Below, piece after piece: positions 20,732-29,214 of a stretch of 64,000 nt of DNA. Numbering within the stretch: position 1 is the stretch's first letter; each line of letters begins with the position of its first letter. The stretch lies in NCBI RefSeq assembly GCF_900104355.1, contig NZ_FNIY01000002.1, positions 620,001 to 684,000 on the forward strand. The letters are read 5' to 3'. Both the position numbers and the translations under genes were made by a program. Under the pieces are notes generated by a model. It was not told the DNA's origin. It was given only the letters and a program-made list of their open reading frames with translations, and made no database searches. The stretch is from Phyllobacterium sp. OV277. Lineage in GTDB: Bacteria; Pseudomonadota; Alphaproteobacteria; Rhizobiales; Rhizobiaceae.

Positions 20732-21781
20732 CTAACGCCCGCTCCGCCCTGCTCGCGCAGCCTCGGCAGCCAAAGCTATAAGTGATTGCCGAATGATCGG
20801 AATGGATAGTACCGCGTTGCGACGACTTTCCAGAACGGTTTTTTGCAATCTTTCAATGGCTCTGGCGCATGTCTGCGTTGTCCAGCGCTGCAATGCTGTC
20901 TCCACAAGCCGGCGTCTTGAAAAAAATACAGGCGGCCGTGCACCTGCCACGGCGGAACCGGCATTTTTGCCTTCTGTCTCCATGCCGTAACGCAGGGACT
21001 GAAGCGTCTGGAACTGCCGTATAGCTGAGTTCAGAATGAGGAAGCTTGATGAACCCGAGCCGATTACCCGATCAAATGCGTGGGTAAAATCGTTGAGATT
21101 GCCAGTCATGAGCGCATCGATAATCGTCTCGTAGGATGTTGCACTGACATCGCCGATGATATCGCGAACATCCTCAATGGTGATGCGTTCCCGGCCATGA
21201 ACGTAAAGGCAAATTTTCTCCAGCTCGGCACGGGTCGCCAAACGGTCACCGCCAAGGCTTTCCTTTAGCAGATTGCGGGCATCCAGCGTGATCTGCAACT
21301 GATTCCTTGCAAGCATATCGTCAATGGTTGCATCGATCCCCTTGGCATCGTCACTATAGCAAGGCAGTGCCATGGCACTGGCGCTTTGTTCGACAATGCC
21401 ACGCAGGCCTGCGCCCTTTTTCAGATCGCCAGCCTCAATGAGGATAAACGTGTCTACGGGTGGTGTTTTGGTCAGGTGCGTTACGGCATCGGCCAATCCC
21501 TTTTGCGCTGATGCGTTACGGACCCAGATCAGGCGCTCGCCACCAAACATGGAAATTGTATTGGCTTCATCGGAAAGACGGCCAGGTTCTGCCTGAACAT
21601 CATCGGCGTCCAGACGGATGACGGCGAAGGGGTCATCCTGTGAGAGCCCGGTTAGTTTGATGAAACTCCCTGCCCTTTCGCTCACCAGGCCTTTGTCCGG
21701 ACCGTACAGAAGCACAATGGGATAGGCTCGATCGAGCCTTTTCAGGAAGGAATCAACCTCATGCGCTTTCTTCTGTGCCAT
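20732..21781 (-). CDS. holA: DNA polymerase III delta subunit
   Basis: A 349-residue HolA, the clamp-loader subunit that opens the beta sliding clamp. The N-terminal domain has YPIVLLYGPDKGLVSERAG, a degenerate nucleotide-binding region, and the C-terminal helical collar has LLILNSAIRQFQTL-like features (here SSFLILNSAIRQFQTLQSLR). The start MAQKKAHEVDSFLKR is the family N-terminus; an ATG further upstream at 21835 is possible but unlikely. It is convergent with parB. In many relatives holA follows leuS and lptE, which are not here. Confidence 0.93.
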   Translation of the reverse strand: MAQKKAHEVDSFLKRLDRAYPIVLLYGPDKGLVSERAGSFIKLTGLSQDDPFAVIRLDADDVQAEPGRLSDEANTISMFGGERLIWVRNASAQKGLADAVTHLTKTPPVDTFILIEAGDLKKGAGLRGIVEQSASAMALPCYSDDAKGIDATIDDMLARNQLQITLDARNLLKESLGGDRLATRAELEKICLYVHGRERITIEDVRDIIGDVSATSYETIIDALMTGNLNDFTHAFDRVIGSGSSSFLILNSAIRQFQTLQSLRYGMETEGKNAGSAVAGARPPVFFSRRRLVETALQRWTTQTCARAIERLQKTVLESRRNAVLSIPIIRQSLIALAAEAARAGRSGR

Positions 21782-21872
21782 GATTGTAGGGTTTAGCGCA
21801 TTGAACACGGATTGCAATTGTACATTGCTTATCAAAGCAGCGCTTTAAGGGCAGGGAATAAACTCCAGATAG

Positions 21873-21902
21873 CAAAAAGGCTCAGGAAAACCTGAGCCTT
21901 TT
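21873..21902 (-). terminator. Terminator downstream of tRNA-Gly
   Basis: A 10-bp perfect stem (aaggctcagg with cctgagcctt) and a 4-base loop, with a run of five T residues on the minus strand. It ends the tRNA transcript 15 bases after the CCA. Confidence 0.8.
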
Positions 21903-21916
21903 GAACTTCGAACAAC

Positions 21917-21991
21917 TGGAGCGGGAGAAGGGATTCGAACCCTCGACCCCAACCTTGGCAAGGTTGTGCTCTACCCCTGAGCTACTCCCGC
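21917..21991 (-). tRNA. tRNA-Gly (anticodon GCC)
   Basis: A 75-nt tRNA with encoded CCA. The acceptor stem GCGGGAG pairs with CTCCCGC, the D-loop contains AGGGGTA, the anticodon loop TTGCCAA sits in a CAACC/GGTTG stem, and the T-loop is TTCGAAT. The anticodon GCC reads GGC and GGT. It stands alone between holA and the ProX-like gene, with its own terminator and a plausible promoter. No integrase or duplicated 3' end is seen, so no element has inserted here. I see nothing else in the gap from 21992 to 22225. Confidence 0.98.
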
Positions 21992-22021
21992 ATGTGCCAG
22001 TTTGTCTTGCGAAGCGGGGCC

Positions 22022-22050
22022 TATATGACCCAAGCACAGGGCAATTGCAA
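22022..22050 (-). promoter_or_regulatory. Possible sigma-70 promoter for tRNA-Gly
   Basis: On the minus strand TTGCAA (22045-22050) and CATATA (22022-22027) are separated by 17 bases, about 30 bases before the tRNA 5' end. Both boxes are partial matches. Confidence 0.4.
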
Positions 22051-22225
22051 CAGTGAATTTTCGACTTTATGACGATATTCGAAAAAATTGTTGAATGATT
22101 GCGTTGGCCTTAAGGTCGAACACTTGTTTAAACGCCGTATCGCTGGCTTTTCGCTTGAGAGCGCGCGTCGAAGTGATTAGGACAGGAAAGCTTATTTCCT
22201 GATGATCGGTGCCGCGAGAGCCAGA

Positions 22226-22735
22226 ATGCCCAAGACATATGAAGAGCTGATGCAGAAACTCGACGAACTCGAGATCAAAACGTCAACGATTCGCCATGCA
22301 CCGGTATTTACGGTCGCCGAAGCACAGGATTTGCGCGGGCAGGTTGCCGGTGCTCATACCAAGAATCTTTTTCTTAAAGACAAGAAGGACAAATTCTTTC
22401 TTGTGACTGTTGGCGAAGAGGCGCTGGTCGATCTCAAGACGATTCATACAAAGATTGGTGCTTCAAGCCGGGTGTCCTTTGGAAAGCCGGAAAAGCTGAT
22501 GGAATATCTTGGGCTTGTTCCAGGCTCCGTCAGTGTGCTGGGCGTAATCAATGACGAGGACCATCAGGTAAAGGTGGTGCTCGATGAAAATCTTATGCGC
22601 AGCGATATCATTAATGCGCATCCTCTGAGCAATGATGCGACAACGTCTATCGCAAGCGATGACCTCATGCGCTTTCTGGAGGCGACGGGTCATGAGCCCC
22701 TGATCTTGAAAATTGACGAATCGAACCCAACCTGA
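22226..22735 (+). CDS. Prolyl-tRNA editing deacylase, YbaK/ProX type
   Basis: A protein of about 169 residues with a YbaK/aminoacyl-tRNA deacylase fold. Such stand-alone domains hydrolyse misacylated tRNA, typically Ala-tRNA(Pro). Seen here are RHAPVFTVAEAQDLRG, the lysine-containing HTKNLFLKDKKDKFFLVT and the glycine-rich LGLVPGSVSVLGVIND, which fit the ProXp-ala subgroup. GAGAG lies before the ATG at 22226; an in-frame ATG at 22202 would add 8 residues. It precedes the thioredoxin gene by 66 bases. Confidence 0.88.
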   Translation: MPKTYEELMQKLDELEIKTSTIRHAPVFTVAEAQDLRGQVAGAHTKNLFLKDKKDKFFLVTVGEEALVDLKTIHTKIGASSRVSFGKPEKLMEYLGLVPGSVSVLGVINDEDHQVKVVLDENLMRSDIINAHPLSNDATTSIASDDLMRFLEATGHEPLILKIDESNPT

Positions 22736-22801
22736 GTGCAGACATGCGTCAGTCCAACCGGACTTGGCAAATACGTGACCAGCGGATGCGGGAGAACTTT
22801 C

Positions 22802-23782
22802 ATGAGCAATACAGATAACCCGTTCAGTGGCGGCTATGGCAGCGCGTCTGGCACGACGACCGTATCCTATGGCGGCTCGGCTCCATCTGCGCCCTCAAAA
22901 CCTGTGGGCGCCCTGATCAAGGATACAACCACCGCAGGATTTGCTACCGATGTGATTGCCGAATCGAAGAACCAACCGGTTCTGGTTGATTTCTGGGCGC
23001 CGTGGTGCGGTCCGTGCAAGCAGCTGACCCCTATCATCGAAAAGGTGGTCAATGCCGCTGGCGGGCGTGTAAAGCTCGTTAAAATGAACATTGACGAACA
23101 TCCGGCGATTGCTGGTCAGTTGGGTATTCAGTCGATTCCCGCTGTAATTGCCTTTTCGGACGGCAAACCTGTCGATGGTTTCATGGGTGCCCTGCCTGAA
23201 TCCAAGGTGCAGGAATTCATCGATCGTATTGCATCACCCGATGGTGACAGGGATGCGGCCATCCAAGCAGCGCTGGATGCGGCGACACAAGCGGTTGCGG
23301 CCGGTGATGCCGAACAGGCTGCCCAGATATACTCCGCGGTTCTTGGCGAGGTGCCTGATCATGTCGGCGCGCTTGCCGGATTGGCAAATTGCCTGATTGA
23401 GCTTGGTGATCTCGATCAGGCCAAGGCCGTTCTCGCGCAGGTTCCTGCCGATAAGAAGGAAGATGCTGGTGTACGGGCGGCAGAAGCAAAGATCGCCTTG
23501 GCCGATCAGGTGGCCAAACTCGGCGATCCCGTTGCATTGGAAGCAAGGCTTAAAGCTGATCTAAAGGATTATCAGGCACGTTATGATCTCGCCATGATCC
23601 TGAACGCCACCGGAGAGCGTGACGAGGCTGCCGATCATCTTCTTGCCATCATGAAGGCCGATCGTGCGTGGAACGATGATGGTGCCCGCAAACAGCTGTT
23701 GCAGTTCTTCGAAGCATGGGGGCCGGCTGATCCGGCGTCGCTTACCGCGCGCCGGAAACTGTCTTCCCTGCTGTTTTCCTGA
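22802..23782 (+). CDS. Thioredoxin-TPR protein, CnoX/YbbN type
   Basis: A 326-residue protein with a Gly/Ser-rich N-terminus, a thioredoxin domain containing FWAPWCGPCKQ (WCGPCK at 68-73) and IPAVIAF with the cis-proline, and a C-terminal helical repeat region (about 175-326) rich in Ala and Asp. E. coli CnoX (YbbN) is a holdase that cooperates with GroEL after oxidative chlorine stress and lacks a full active site; this one keeps both cysteines, like Caulobacter CnoX. GGGAG precedes the ATG. It lies in a rightward row with the Lon-N and Trm112 genes. Confidence 0.9.
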   Translation: MSNTDNPFSGGYGSASGTTTVSYGGSAPSAPSKPVGALIKDTTTAGFATDVIAESKNQPVLVDFWAPWCGPCKQLTPIIEKVVNAAGGRVKLVKMNIDEHPAIAGQLGIQSIPAVIAFSDGKPVDGFMGALPESKVQEFIDRIASPDGDRDAAIQAALDAATQAVAAGDAEQAAQIYSAVLGEVPDHVGALAGLANCLIELGDLDQAKAVLAQVPADKKEDAGVRAAEAKIALADQVAKLGDPVALEARLKADLKDYQARYDLAMILNATGERDEAADHLLAIMKADRAWNDDGARKQLLQFFEAWGPADPASLTARRKLSSLLFS

Positions 23783-23843
23783 ATGAAATAGGGCACAATA
23801 GCGATCGGTCCGTGTTTCAGCGGATCAATCACTGGAGCTGGTA

Positions 23844-24506
23844 ATGCAAGCAGGCAATGTTCGTTATCGGACGCTGGAGAATATTCCGGAAAGTGTACCG
23901 ATTTTCCCTCTTTCGGGAGCACTGTTGCTCCCCGGCGGGCAACTGCCTTTGAACATCTTCGAGCTGCGCTATCTGGCGATGGTGGACGCTGCTCTGAGCG
24001 GTAAGCGTATTATTGGTATGATCCAGCCCCGCTTCGATCAGGGCGAAGAGGAAACGGATGAATTATGCGAGGTCGGGTGCCTTGGCCGCATCACGTCCTT
24101 TGCTGAGACAGGCGATGGCCGTCTTTTGATCACGTTGCAGGGCATTTGCCGCTTTCGGATTGTTAAGGAATTGTCCAGCAGAACACCGTTCCGGCAGTGC
24201 AAGATCGCGCCGCTTCTTGCTGATCTCGACGAGGCAGATGATTCGGAAGTGGATCGCACTGCTCTGCTGCGTGTTTTCAGGGCTTATCTTGATGCAAATA
24301 ATCTTGAAGCGGATTGGGATGGTATTTCCCGTGCGGGCAACGAAACGCTGGTGAATGCGCTGGCAATGATGTCGCCTTTTGGTGCGGCGGAAAAACAAGC
24401 CCTGCTTGAAGCGGCCGACCTGAAAACCAGAGCCGAGACTCTGATTGCAATCACTGAAATCATGCTGGCAAAAGACAAAGATGATTTTGGGTCAAATCTG
24501 CAATGA
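23844..24506 (+). CDS. LON peptidase N-terminal (substrate-binding) domain protein
   Basis: A 220-residue stand-alone Lon N-domain protein with no ATPase or protease domain. Features are [34 protein letters not shown] and [10 protein letters not shown], followed by helices with [21 protein letters not shown]. In rhizobia it usually lies between a thioredoxin-TPR gene and a Trm112 gene, as here. A role as adaptor is assumed but not shown. GGAG precedes the ATG. Confidence 0.92.
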   Translation: MQAGNVRYRTLENIPESVPIFPLSGALLLPGGQLPLNIFELRYLAMVDAALSGKRIIGMIQPRFDQGEEETDELCEVGCLGRITSFAETGDGRLLITLQGICRFRIVKELSSRTPFRQCKIAPLLADLDEADDSEVDRTALLRVFRAYLDANNLEADWDGISRAGNETLVNALAMMSPFGAAEKQALLEAADLKTRAETLIAITEIMLAKDKDDFGSNLQ

Positions 24507-24528
24507 CCCACTTCAAGGGAGCGCACCC

Positions 24529-24723
24529 GTGATTGAACCAAAACGCGAACCGGCAATAGATCGCAAGTTGCTTGAGCTTCTGGTCTGCCCCTTGACCAAG
24601 GGGCCCCTTGTCTATGATCAAGAAAAGTCGGAGCTGATTTCAAAATCGGCGCATCTTGCTTATCCCATCCGCGACGGCATCCCGATCATGCTGCCATCAG
24701 AGGCGCGGACCATCGAAGATTAG
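24529..24723 (+). CDS. Trm112 family protein
   Basis: A 64-residue Trm112/YcaR-like protein: [47 protein letters not shown]. In eukaryotes Trm112 activates methyltransferases; the bacterial role is not clear. Only one cysteine remains, so no zinc site is expected. The GTG start with AGGGAG upstream fits the family; the longer open frame overlaps the Lon-N gene. The gap to the Lon-N stop is about 20 bases. Confidence 0.92.
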   Translation: MIEPKREPAIDRKLLELLVCPLTKGPLVYDQEKSELISKSAHLAYPIRDGIPIMLPSEARTIED

Positions 24724-24795
24724 ATATTTTAACTCCATTTTTCACGGAAACTGTGAGAATATGAGTCAGTTGAATAACTGAATCAGAGGCGGTTC

Positions 24796-25368
24796 TTGAC
24801 CAAGCGGAATGACAAACGCGATATTCTTGTCGCTACGGCGGCCGGGTTGTTCTGGCGTCGGGGTTTTGCGGTGACAAGCCTTGCGCATATCGCAGCGGAG
24901 TCCGGCATTCCGCTTGGCAATATTTATTATTACTTCAAGACCAAGGCCGAGTTGGCGCGCGGTGTTGCCGATATTTTCGTCGCTGAAACCGAGGATATGC
25001 TGACGGAAATTGTTGAAGCGGATCAGGAGCCGCGCAAGCGTCTGCAGCTACTCATTGAAAAACTGGCGCATTCCCTAAAAAGCCGAGTGGAGAACGGGTG
25101 TCCGATCGCCTTGGGCATTCGCGACTTTCGACATGAATCACCGCAGGCGGCTGAACGGGCTGCGGAAGTTTTCAGTCTTCTCATCGGATTTATCGGAAGA
25201 GAACTCGGGAGAACGGGACTGCGGCCTTCAACGGCGCTTGCAACAGCGCGCAATGCGGTGGCGGAGTGGCAGGGCGGCATCATGCTTGCCCATGGCTTGA
25301 AAGACCCAACGGTCCTTGCAGAAAGCTTCCGGCGCATGGAACGGCTTCTGGTGCCTTCGCGGAGCTAG
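24796..25368 (+). CDS. TetR/AcrR-family regulator
   Basis: A 190-residue TetR-type repressor. The N-terminal helix-turn-helix is clear: ILVATAAGLFWRRGF, then LAHIAAESGIPLGNIYYYFKTKAELARGV. The C-terminal ligand domain resembles the YxaF/LmrA-type group, but I cannot name a ligand. The start is TTG with AGAGGCGG 3 bases upstream. No adjacent efflux gene is present, so the target is not obvious. Confidence 0.88.
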   Translation: MTKRNDKRDILVATAAGLFWRRGFAVTSLAHIAAESGIPLGNIYYYFKTKAELARGVADIFVAETEDMLTEIVEADQEPRKRLQLLIEKLAHSLKSRVENGCPIALGIRDFRHESPQAAERAAEVFSLLIGFIGRELGRTGLRPSTALATARNAVAEWQGGIMLAHGLKDPTVLAESFRRMERLLVPSRS

Positions 25369-25435
25369 TTCGCATGGCACTCGCATCCTTGGTGTAAAAG
25401 CACTATATGAAGCGAAAAGTGCTCCGGGAGTTTTA

Positions 25436-25858
25436 ATGGCCAGAAGTAACCAAACTGCAGATTGGACTCATCGCCTGTCACCGGCTTTGAGTGAAATCGA
25501 ATCCCTCGCGATTGAGGCCTATGCGCATCTGCCGGAGGATTTTCGAGGTCTCTGCGGTGATATCACCATTCAGGTATCCGAATTCCCCGAGGACCAAATC
25601 GTTGAAGATATGGGTCTGGAATCGCCGTTTGATTTGCTTGGCCTGTTCGAAGGCCGGGGAATCGGTGAACGTTTTTCGCTACAGACGGGTGAACAGCCCA
25701 ATAAAATCACTATTTATCGTCGTGCTGTCCTTGATTATTGGGCCGAATATGAGGAGGCTCTGGGCGATATTGTCACGCACATTCTCATCCATGAGATTGG
25801 CCACCATTTCGGCCTTTCAGATGAGGATATGGAACGGATTGAAGCAAGCGTCGACTAA
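25436..25858 (+). CDS. Small zincin-like metallopeptidase (COG3824 type)
   Basis: A 140-residue protein with the zinc motif HEIGHH (119-124) followed by FGLSDEDME, typical of the zincin-like family of short cytoplasmic metallopeptidases in alphaproteobacteria. DLLGLFEGRGIGER and PNKITIYRRAVLDYW are conserved in it. Substrates are not known. The ATG at 25436 follows GGGAG; an upstream frame from 25316 overlaps the TetR gene. It is convergent with the DUF1737 gene. Confidence 0.88.
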   Translation: MARSNQTADWTHRLSPALSEIESLAIEAYAHLPEDFRGLCGDITIQVSEFPEDQIVEDMGLESPFDLLGLFEGRGIGERFSLQTGEQPNKITIYRRAVLDYWAEYEEALGDIVTHILIHEIGHHFGLSDEDMERIEASVD

Positions 25859-25933
25859 TCAGCGATTGCGGGAAAGGCTGCTCTCAAGACGAAGACCCAC
25901 AATGGATATGTCAGAGCAGCAATATGGAGCACC

Positions 25934-25962
25934 GAAAAGCCGCCTGAGTAATGCTGCGGCTT
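25934..25962 (-). terminator. Possible terminator after the DUF1737 gene
   Basis: A 7-bp stem (aagccgc with gcggctt), with a 12-base loop and four T residues on the minus strand, overlaps the DUF1737 stop. The loop is long and the T-run short. Confidence 0.35.
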
Positions 25963-26167
25963 AATAGTCGCTGAGCTTGATACCCGGATCATAATCGACC
26001 CCATCAACATCCTTTACCACCGCTTGGCCACACTGCATTGTGCCGGTGACGGAGTTGAAGGCATAGGTAGGCGAGCCGTAAATGTGCCAACCTTTATTAA
26101 CGGCAGCCGTAACCTTATGACAGAAGCTGGCATCATCGGGGCCGGTCAAGAAGCGGTACAGTTTCAT
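25961..26167 (-). CDS. DUF1737 domain protein
   Basis: A 68-residue protein matching DUF1737: LYRFLTGPDDASFCHKVTAAVNKGWHIYGSPTYAF followed by MQCGQAVVKDV. It is found in many alphaproteobacteria with no known function. Its ATG overlaps the stop of the CoA lyase gene by 4 bases, so it is co-translated with it. Confidence 0.9.
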   Translation of the reverse strand: MKLYRFLTGPDDASFCHKVTAAVNKGWHIYGSPTYAFNSVTGTMQCGQAVVKDVDGVDYDPGIKLSDY

Positions 26168-27048
26168 GCTTTGTCTCCTTTGATTTGCACTTTCGCCAGC
26201 GTCTTTTCCGCATTGGCGAGATGCAGGCGTTCAACCATTTTTCCATTCAGGGCAATCGCACCCTTGCCAGCATTTTCAGGCAAGGCGAAGGCTGCAACAA
26301 TGGATTCGGCTTCTGTAAGGGCCGCCTCATCCGGCTGAAAAGCGCGGTTTGCTGCATCGATCTGCGAGGGATGGATTAGTGTTTTGCCGTCAAAGCCCAT
26401 TTTCGAGCCCTGAGTGCATTCAGTTGCAAAACCGGCAGTGTCCGCAAAGTTGTTATAGACGCCATCTATGACATCAAGGCGCCCGGCTTTGGCGCAAAGA
26501 ACGATCTGCATCAGCCATGGTATGAGATAGGAACGGCCTTCGCTCAGACTTATACCCGTTTCCTTGGCGATATCATTGGTGCCGACGACAAAACAATCAA
26601 GACGACCCGTGGACCGTAAACCAAGCTCAGCGATCTCATCCGCGTTCAGAATGCCGCGCGGTGTCTCGATCATCGCCCAAAGCCTGATATTTTCTGAAGC
26701 ATCGGTCTCTTCGAGTATTTCGGTAACGCCGGTTATATCATGCGGTGTCTCGACTTTCGGCAAAAGGATTGCGTCGGGTTTGCAGGCCCGCGCAGCCAGA
26801 AGATCTTCGGCGCCCCACTCACTTGCAAGCGCATTGATACGAATGATCCGTTCAGCCTTGCTTGCCGGATTGGCACGGAAATAATCGCGCAAAGCCTCGC
26901 GGGCCTCATCTTTTGCATCCGGCGCAACAGCATCTTCCAGATCAAAAATAACCGCATCAGTATCAAGGCTGGCAATCTTGGCGAGAGCCTTGGCATTTGA
27001 GGCGGGAACGTAAAGAACCGAGCGGCGAGGGTGAGACGTTTTGCGCAT
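26164..27048 (-). CDS. HpcH/HpaI aldolase/citrate lyase family protein (CoA ester lyase)
   Basis: A 294-residue CitE-like TIM-barrel enzyme. RRSVLYVPASNAKAL is the CoA-side N-terminal motif, and DLEDAVAPDAKDEAR (from 36) holds the metal-binding acidic residues with RINALASEWG next. Relatives act as malyl-CoA lyase, citramalyl-CoA lyase or malyl-CoA thioesterase. No CitD or CitF genes are nearby, so it is not part of a citrate lyase complex. ATG at 27048 matches the family; longer frames lack support. It is divergent from leuD. Confidence 0.87.
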   Translation of the reverse strand: MRKTSHPRRSVLYVPASNAKALAKIASLDTDAVIFDLEDAVAPDAKDEAREALRDYFRANPASKAERIIRINALASEWGAEDLLAARACKPDAILLPKVETPHDITGVTEILEETDASENIRLWAMIETPRGILNADEIAELGLRSTGRLDCFVVGTNDIAKETGISLSEGRSYLIPWLMQIVLCAKAGRLDVIDGVYNNFADTAGFATECTQGSKMGFDGKTLIHPSQIDAANRAFQPDEAALTEAESIVAAFALPENAGKGAIALNGKMVERLHLANAEKTLAKVQIKGDKA

Positions 27049-27198
27049 ATCACTTTTTTGCATTGATACGCGAGCCAAGACAAGAGCAATCATGCGCAGC
27101 TGACTGCCCCAATCTGCCACAGGCGGAAGGTCTTTGATTTGCCGCCAAGCTGGTGTAAAGCCAACATACTCATCTTATGAACACCACAGGCAGAGATT

Positions 27199-27804
27199 AT
27201 GGACAAGTTTACCAAGCTCACCGGCGTTGCCGCACCGTTGCCGATCATCAATATCGACACGGATATGATCATTCCCAAGGATTACCTGAAGACGATCAAG
27301 CGCACAGGACTTGGTACCGGACTTTTTGCCGAAATGCGCTTCAATGAAGACGGCTCGGAGAATCCGGATTTCGTCCTCAACAAGCCAGCCTATCGCAAGG
27401 CGCAGATTCTGGTTGCCGGTGATAATTTTGGTTGCGGTTCCAGCCGTGAGCATGCGCCTTGGGCGTTGCTCGATTTCGGTATCCGCTGCGTCATCTCGAC
27501 CAGCTTTGCCGATATTTTCTACAATAACTGCTTTAAGAACGGCATTCTGCCGATCCGTGTCAGCCATGAGGATCTCGACAAGCTGATGGACGATGCACAG
27601 CGCGGTGCCAATGCAACGCTGACGATCGATCTGGAAGAGAAGACGATCAGGGGGCCTGATGGCGGTCAGATCAGTTTCGACCTTGATGAATTCCGTCGCT
27701 ACTGCATGCTGAACGGTCTTGATGATATTGGTCTCACCATGGAAAAAGCCTCGAAGATCGACACCTTTGAAGCGGCCAATGCCCAGAGGCATCCCTGGGC
27801 TTAA
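27199..27804 (+). CDS. leuD: 3-isopropylmalate dehydratase small subunit
   Basis: A 201-residue LeuD, the swivelling domain subunit that with LeuC isomerises 2-isopropylmalate in leucine synthesis. [27 protein letters not shown] and [17 protein letters not shown] are diagnostic. AGGCAGAG precedes the ATG. leuC is not in the window; leuB lies 3.6 kb downstream on the other strand, the usual split arrangement in Hyphomicrobiales. Confidence 0.97.
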   Translation: MDKFTKLTGVAAPLPIINIDTDMIIPKDYLKTIKRTGLGTGLFAEMRFNEDGSENPDFVLNKPAYRKAQILVAGDNFGCGSSREHAPWALLDFGIRCVISTSFADIFYNNCFKNGILPIRVSHEDLDKLMDDAQRGANATLTIDLEEKTIRGPDGGQISFDLDEFRRYCMLNGLDDIGLTMEKASKIDTFEAANAQRHPWA

Positions 27805-27856
27805 GCGCTGAACCATGCAGGTTTAAGCCTGTTGATACTATCGATTATTCAAAGAA

Positions 27857-27888
27857 AAAGGGCGCAGAAACTGCGCCCTTTCTTTTTT
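27857..27888. terminator. Bidirectional terminator between leuD and asd
   Basis: A perfect 11-bp stem (aaagggcgcag with ctgcgcccttt), loop aaa, with TTTTTT after it on the plus strand and an A-rich run before it. It serves the convergent genes leuD and asd. Confidence 0.88.
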
Positions 27889-27902
27889 GCGGCATTGCCT
27901 GT

Positions 27903-28937
27903 TTAAGCTGCAAGCTGCTTGGGCTGGATCAGCCCACGAGCCACCAGAAGCTCGGCGATCTGAATGGTGTTAAGCGCGGCACCCTTGCGCAGATTGTCAG
28001 AAACAATCCAAAGCGATAGGCCATTCTCGACAGTGATGTCCTCACGGATACGCGAAATATAGGTCGCGTCTTCACCGGCCGCCTCGTAAGGCGTGATGTA
28101 ACCGCCATCTTCATGCCGGTCGATGACAAGGCATCCTGGAGCATCGGACAGGATATCGCGGGCTTCCTCTGCGCTCATCGGGCTTTCGAACTCAATGTTG
28201 ACGGCTTCCGAATGACCGATAAAAACAGGTACACGCACGCATGTCGCCGTCAGCTTGATCTTGGGATCAAGCATCTTCTTGGTCTCAGCGACCATCTTCC
28301 ACTCTTCCTTGGTGTAACCATCTTCCATGAAGACGTCGATGTGCGGAATGACGTTGAAGGCTATGCGCTTGGTGAATTTCTTGGCCTCGACAGGGTCAGC
28401 AACAAAGACAGCGCGTGACTGCTGGAAGAGTTCGTCCATGCCTTCCTTGCCGGCGCCGGAAACGGACTGATAAGTGGAGATGACAAGACGCTTGATCTTT
28501 GCCTTATCGTGCAGTGGCTTCAGAGCCACGACGAGCTGGGCAGTCGAGCAATTCGGGTTGGCAATGATGTTCTTCTTGGTAAAGCCGACGATGGCATCGG
28601 GATTTACTTCTGGAACGATCAGCGGCACGTTGGAATCGTAACGCCAGGCGGAAGAATTATCGATGACGACGCAGCCCTGCGCACCAATCTTCGGTGACCA
28701 TTCCTTGGAAATATTGCCGCCAGCCGACATCAGGCAGATATCGGTGTCGGAAAAATCATAGGTGTCGAGGGCCCTGACCTTCAGCGTGCGGTCGCCAAAG
28801 GAAACTTCGGTACCCTGTGACCGGCGCGAGGCTAGCGCAACAACTTCACTCACTGGAAAGCCGCGCTCTTCCAGTATTGTCAACATTTCGCGGCCCACAT
28901 TGCCCGTGGCACCTACAACCGCAACCTTGAAACTCAT
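27903..28937 (-). CDS. asd: Aspartate-semialdehyde dehydrogenase
   Basis: A 344-residue Asd that reduces aspartyl phosphate to aspartate semialdehyde, the branch-point precursor of lysine, diaminopimelate, threonine and methionine. The NADP-binding GATGNVGREML lies at the N-terminus, and the catalytic cysteine is in NPNCSTAQLV (C130), with RLVISTYQSVSGAGKEGMDEL after it. AGGAGATAGCAC precedes the ATG. It appears to be controlled by an upstream leader peptide and terminator (see separate entries). It is convergent with leuD and monocistronic. Confidence 0.97.
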   Translation of the reverse strand: MSFKVAVVGATGNVGREMLTILEERGFPVSEVVALASRRSQGTEVSFGDRTLKVRALDTYDFSDTDICLMSAGGNISKEWSPKIGAQGCVVIDNSSAWRYDSNVPLIVPEVNPDAIVGFTKKNIIANPNCSTAQLVVALKPLHDKAKIKRLVISTYQSVSGAGKEGMDELFQQSRAVFVADPVEAKKFTKRIAFNVIPHIDVFMEDGYTKEEWKMVAETKKMLDPKIKLTATCVRVPVFIGHSEAVNIEFESPMSAEEARDILSDAPGCLVIDRHEDGGYITPYEAAGEDATYISRIREDITVENGLSLWIVSDNLRKGAALNTIQIAELLVARGLIQPKQLAA

Positions 28938-28967
28938 GTGCTATCTCCTGTCCCTCACCGCTCTTTG

Positions 28968-29023
28968 CAAAAAACCCGCTGGCCACTGCGGGTCTTTTCC
29001 CCCGGGCCGGACCCGGGAGGGGG
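28968..29023 (-). promoter_or_regulatory. Candidate attenuator (terminator/antiterminator) upstream of asd
   Basis: On the minus strand a 6-bp GC-rich stem (ACCCGC with GCGGGT, loop of 8) is followed by six T residues, ending about 30 bases before the asd ATG. Just upstream is a second hairpin, CCCGGG-TCCGG-CCCGGG (29001-29017). CGGGTC at 29010-29015 can instead pair with GACCCG at 28989-28994, which would break the terminator. It lies between the leader reading frame and asd, as in amino acid attenuators. Folding energies were not computed. Confidence 0.6.
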
Positions 29024-29041
29024 CGAGCAGGCCAAGGGAAA

Positions 29042-29161
29042 TCAGACCGTTTTGGTGGTCGTTTTGGCCGACATTTTGGTGGAAAGAACAGACGCGCCTG
29101 CGCATCCGGCATGAAAGCCGGAACCGCTCGTCAAAAAGTGTGCAGTTGATTCGCTGCTCAC
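29042..29161 (-). CDS. Candidate Thr/Lys/Met-rich leader peptide of asd
   Basis: A 39-codon frame starting with GTG, with AAGGAGA 7 bases upstream, an excellent ribosome-binding site. The peptide begins VSSESTAHFLTSG and ends TKMSAKTTTKTV: 9 of its last 12 sense codons are Thr (5), Lys (3) or Met (1). These are end products of the pathway that starts at Asd. A stop at 29042 leaves 18 bases to a hairpin and about 50 to the terminator. I infer a ribosome-mediated attenuation leader; such peptides are usually unannotated. No homologue search could be done. Confidence 0.65.
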   Translation of the reverse strand: MSSESTAHFLTSGSGFHAGCAGASVLSTKMSAKTTTKTV

Positions 29162-29186
29162 GGGGGCGTCTCCTTAACCTGACACG

Positions 29187-29214
29187 CTTGTATCCGCTTT
29201 CCAAAAAGAGTCAA
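29187..29214 (-). promoter_or_regulatory. Possible promoter of the asd leader transcript
   Basis: TTGACT (29209-29214) and TACAAG (29187-29192) on the minus strand are 16 bases apart. A start near 29180 would place the leader ribosome-binding site close to the 5' end of the RNA. The -10 box is a partial match. Confidence 0.45.

Noticed and set aside
21917-21991. tRNA-Gly as an integration site for a mobile element
   Set aside because: No integrase, no duplicated tRNA end and only housekeeping genes on both sides.
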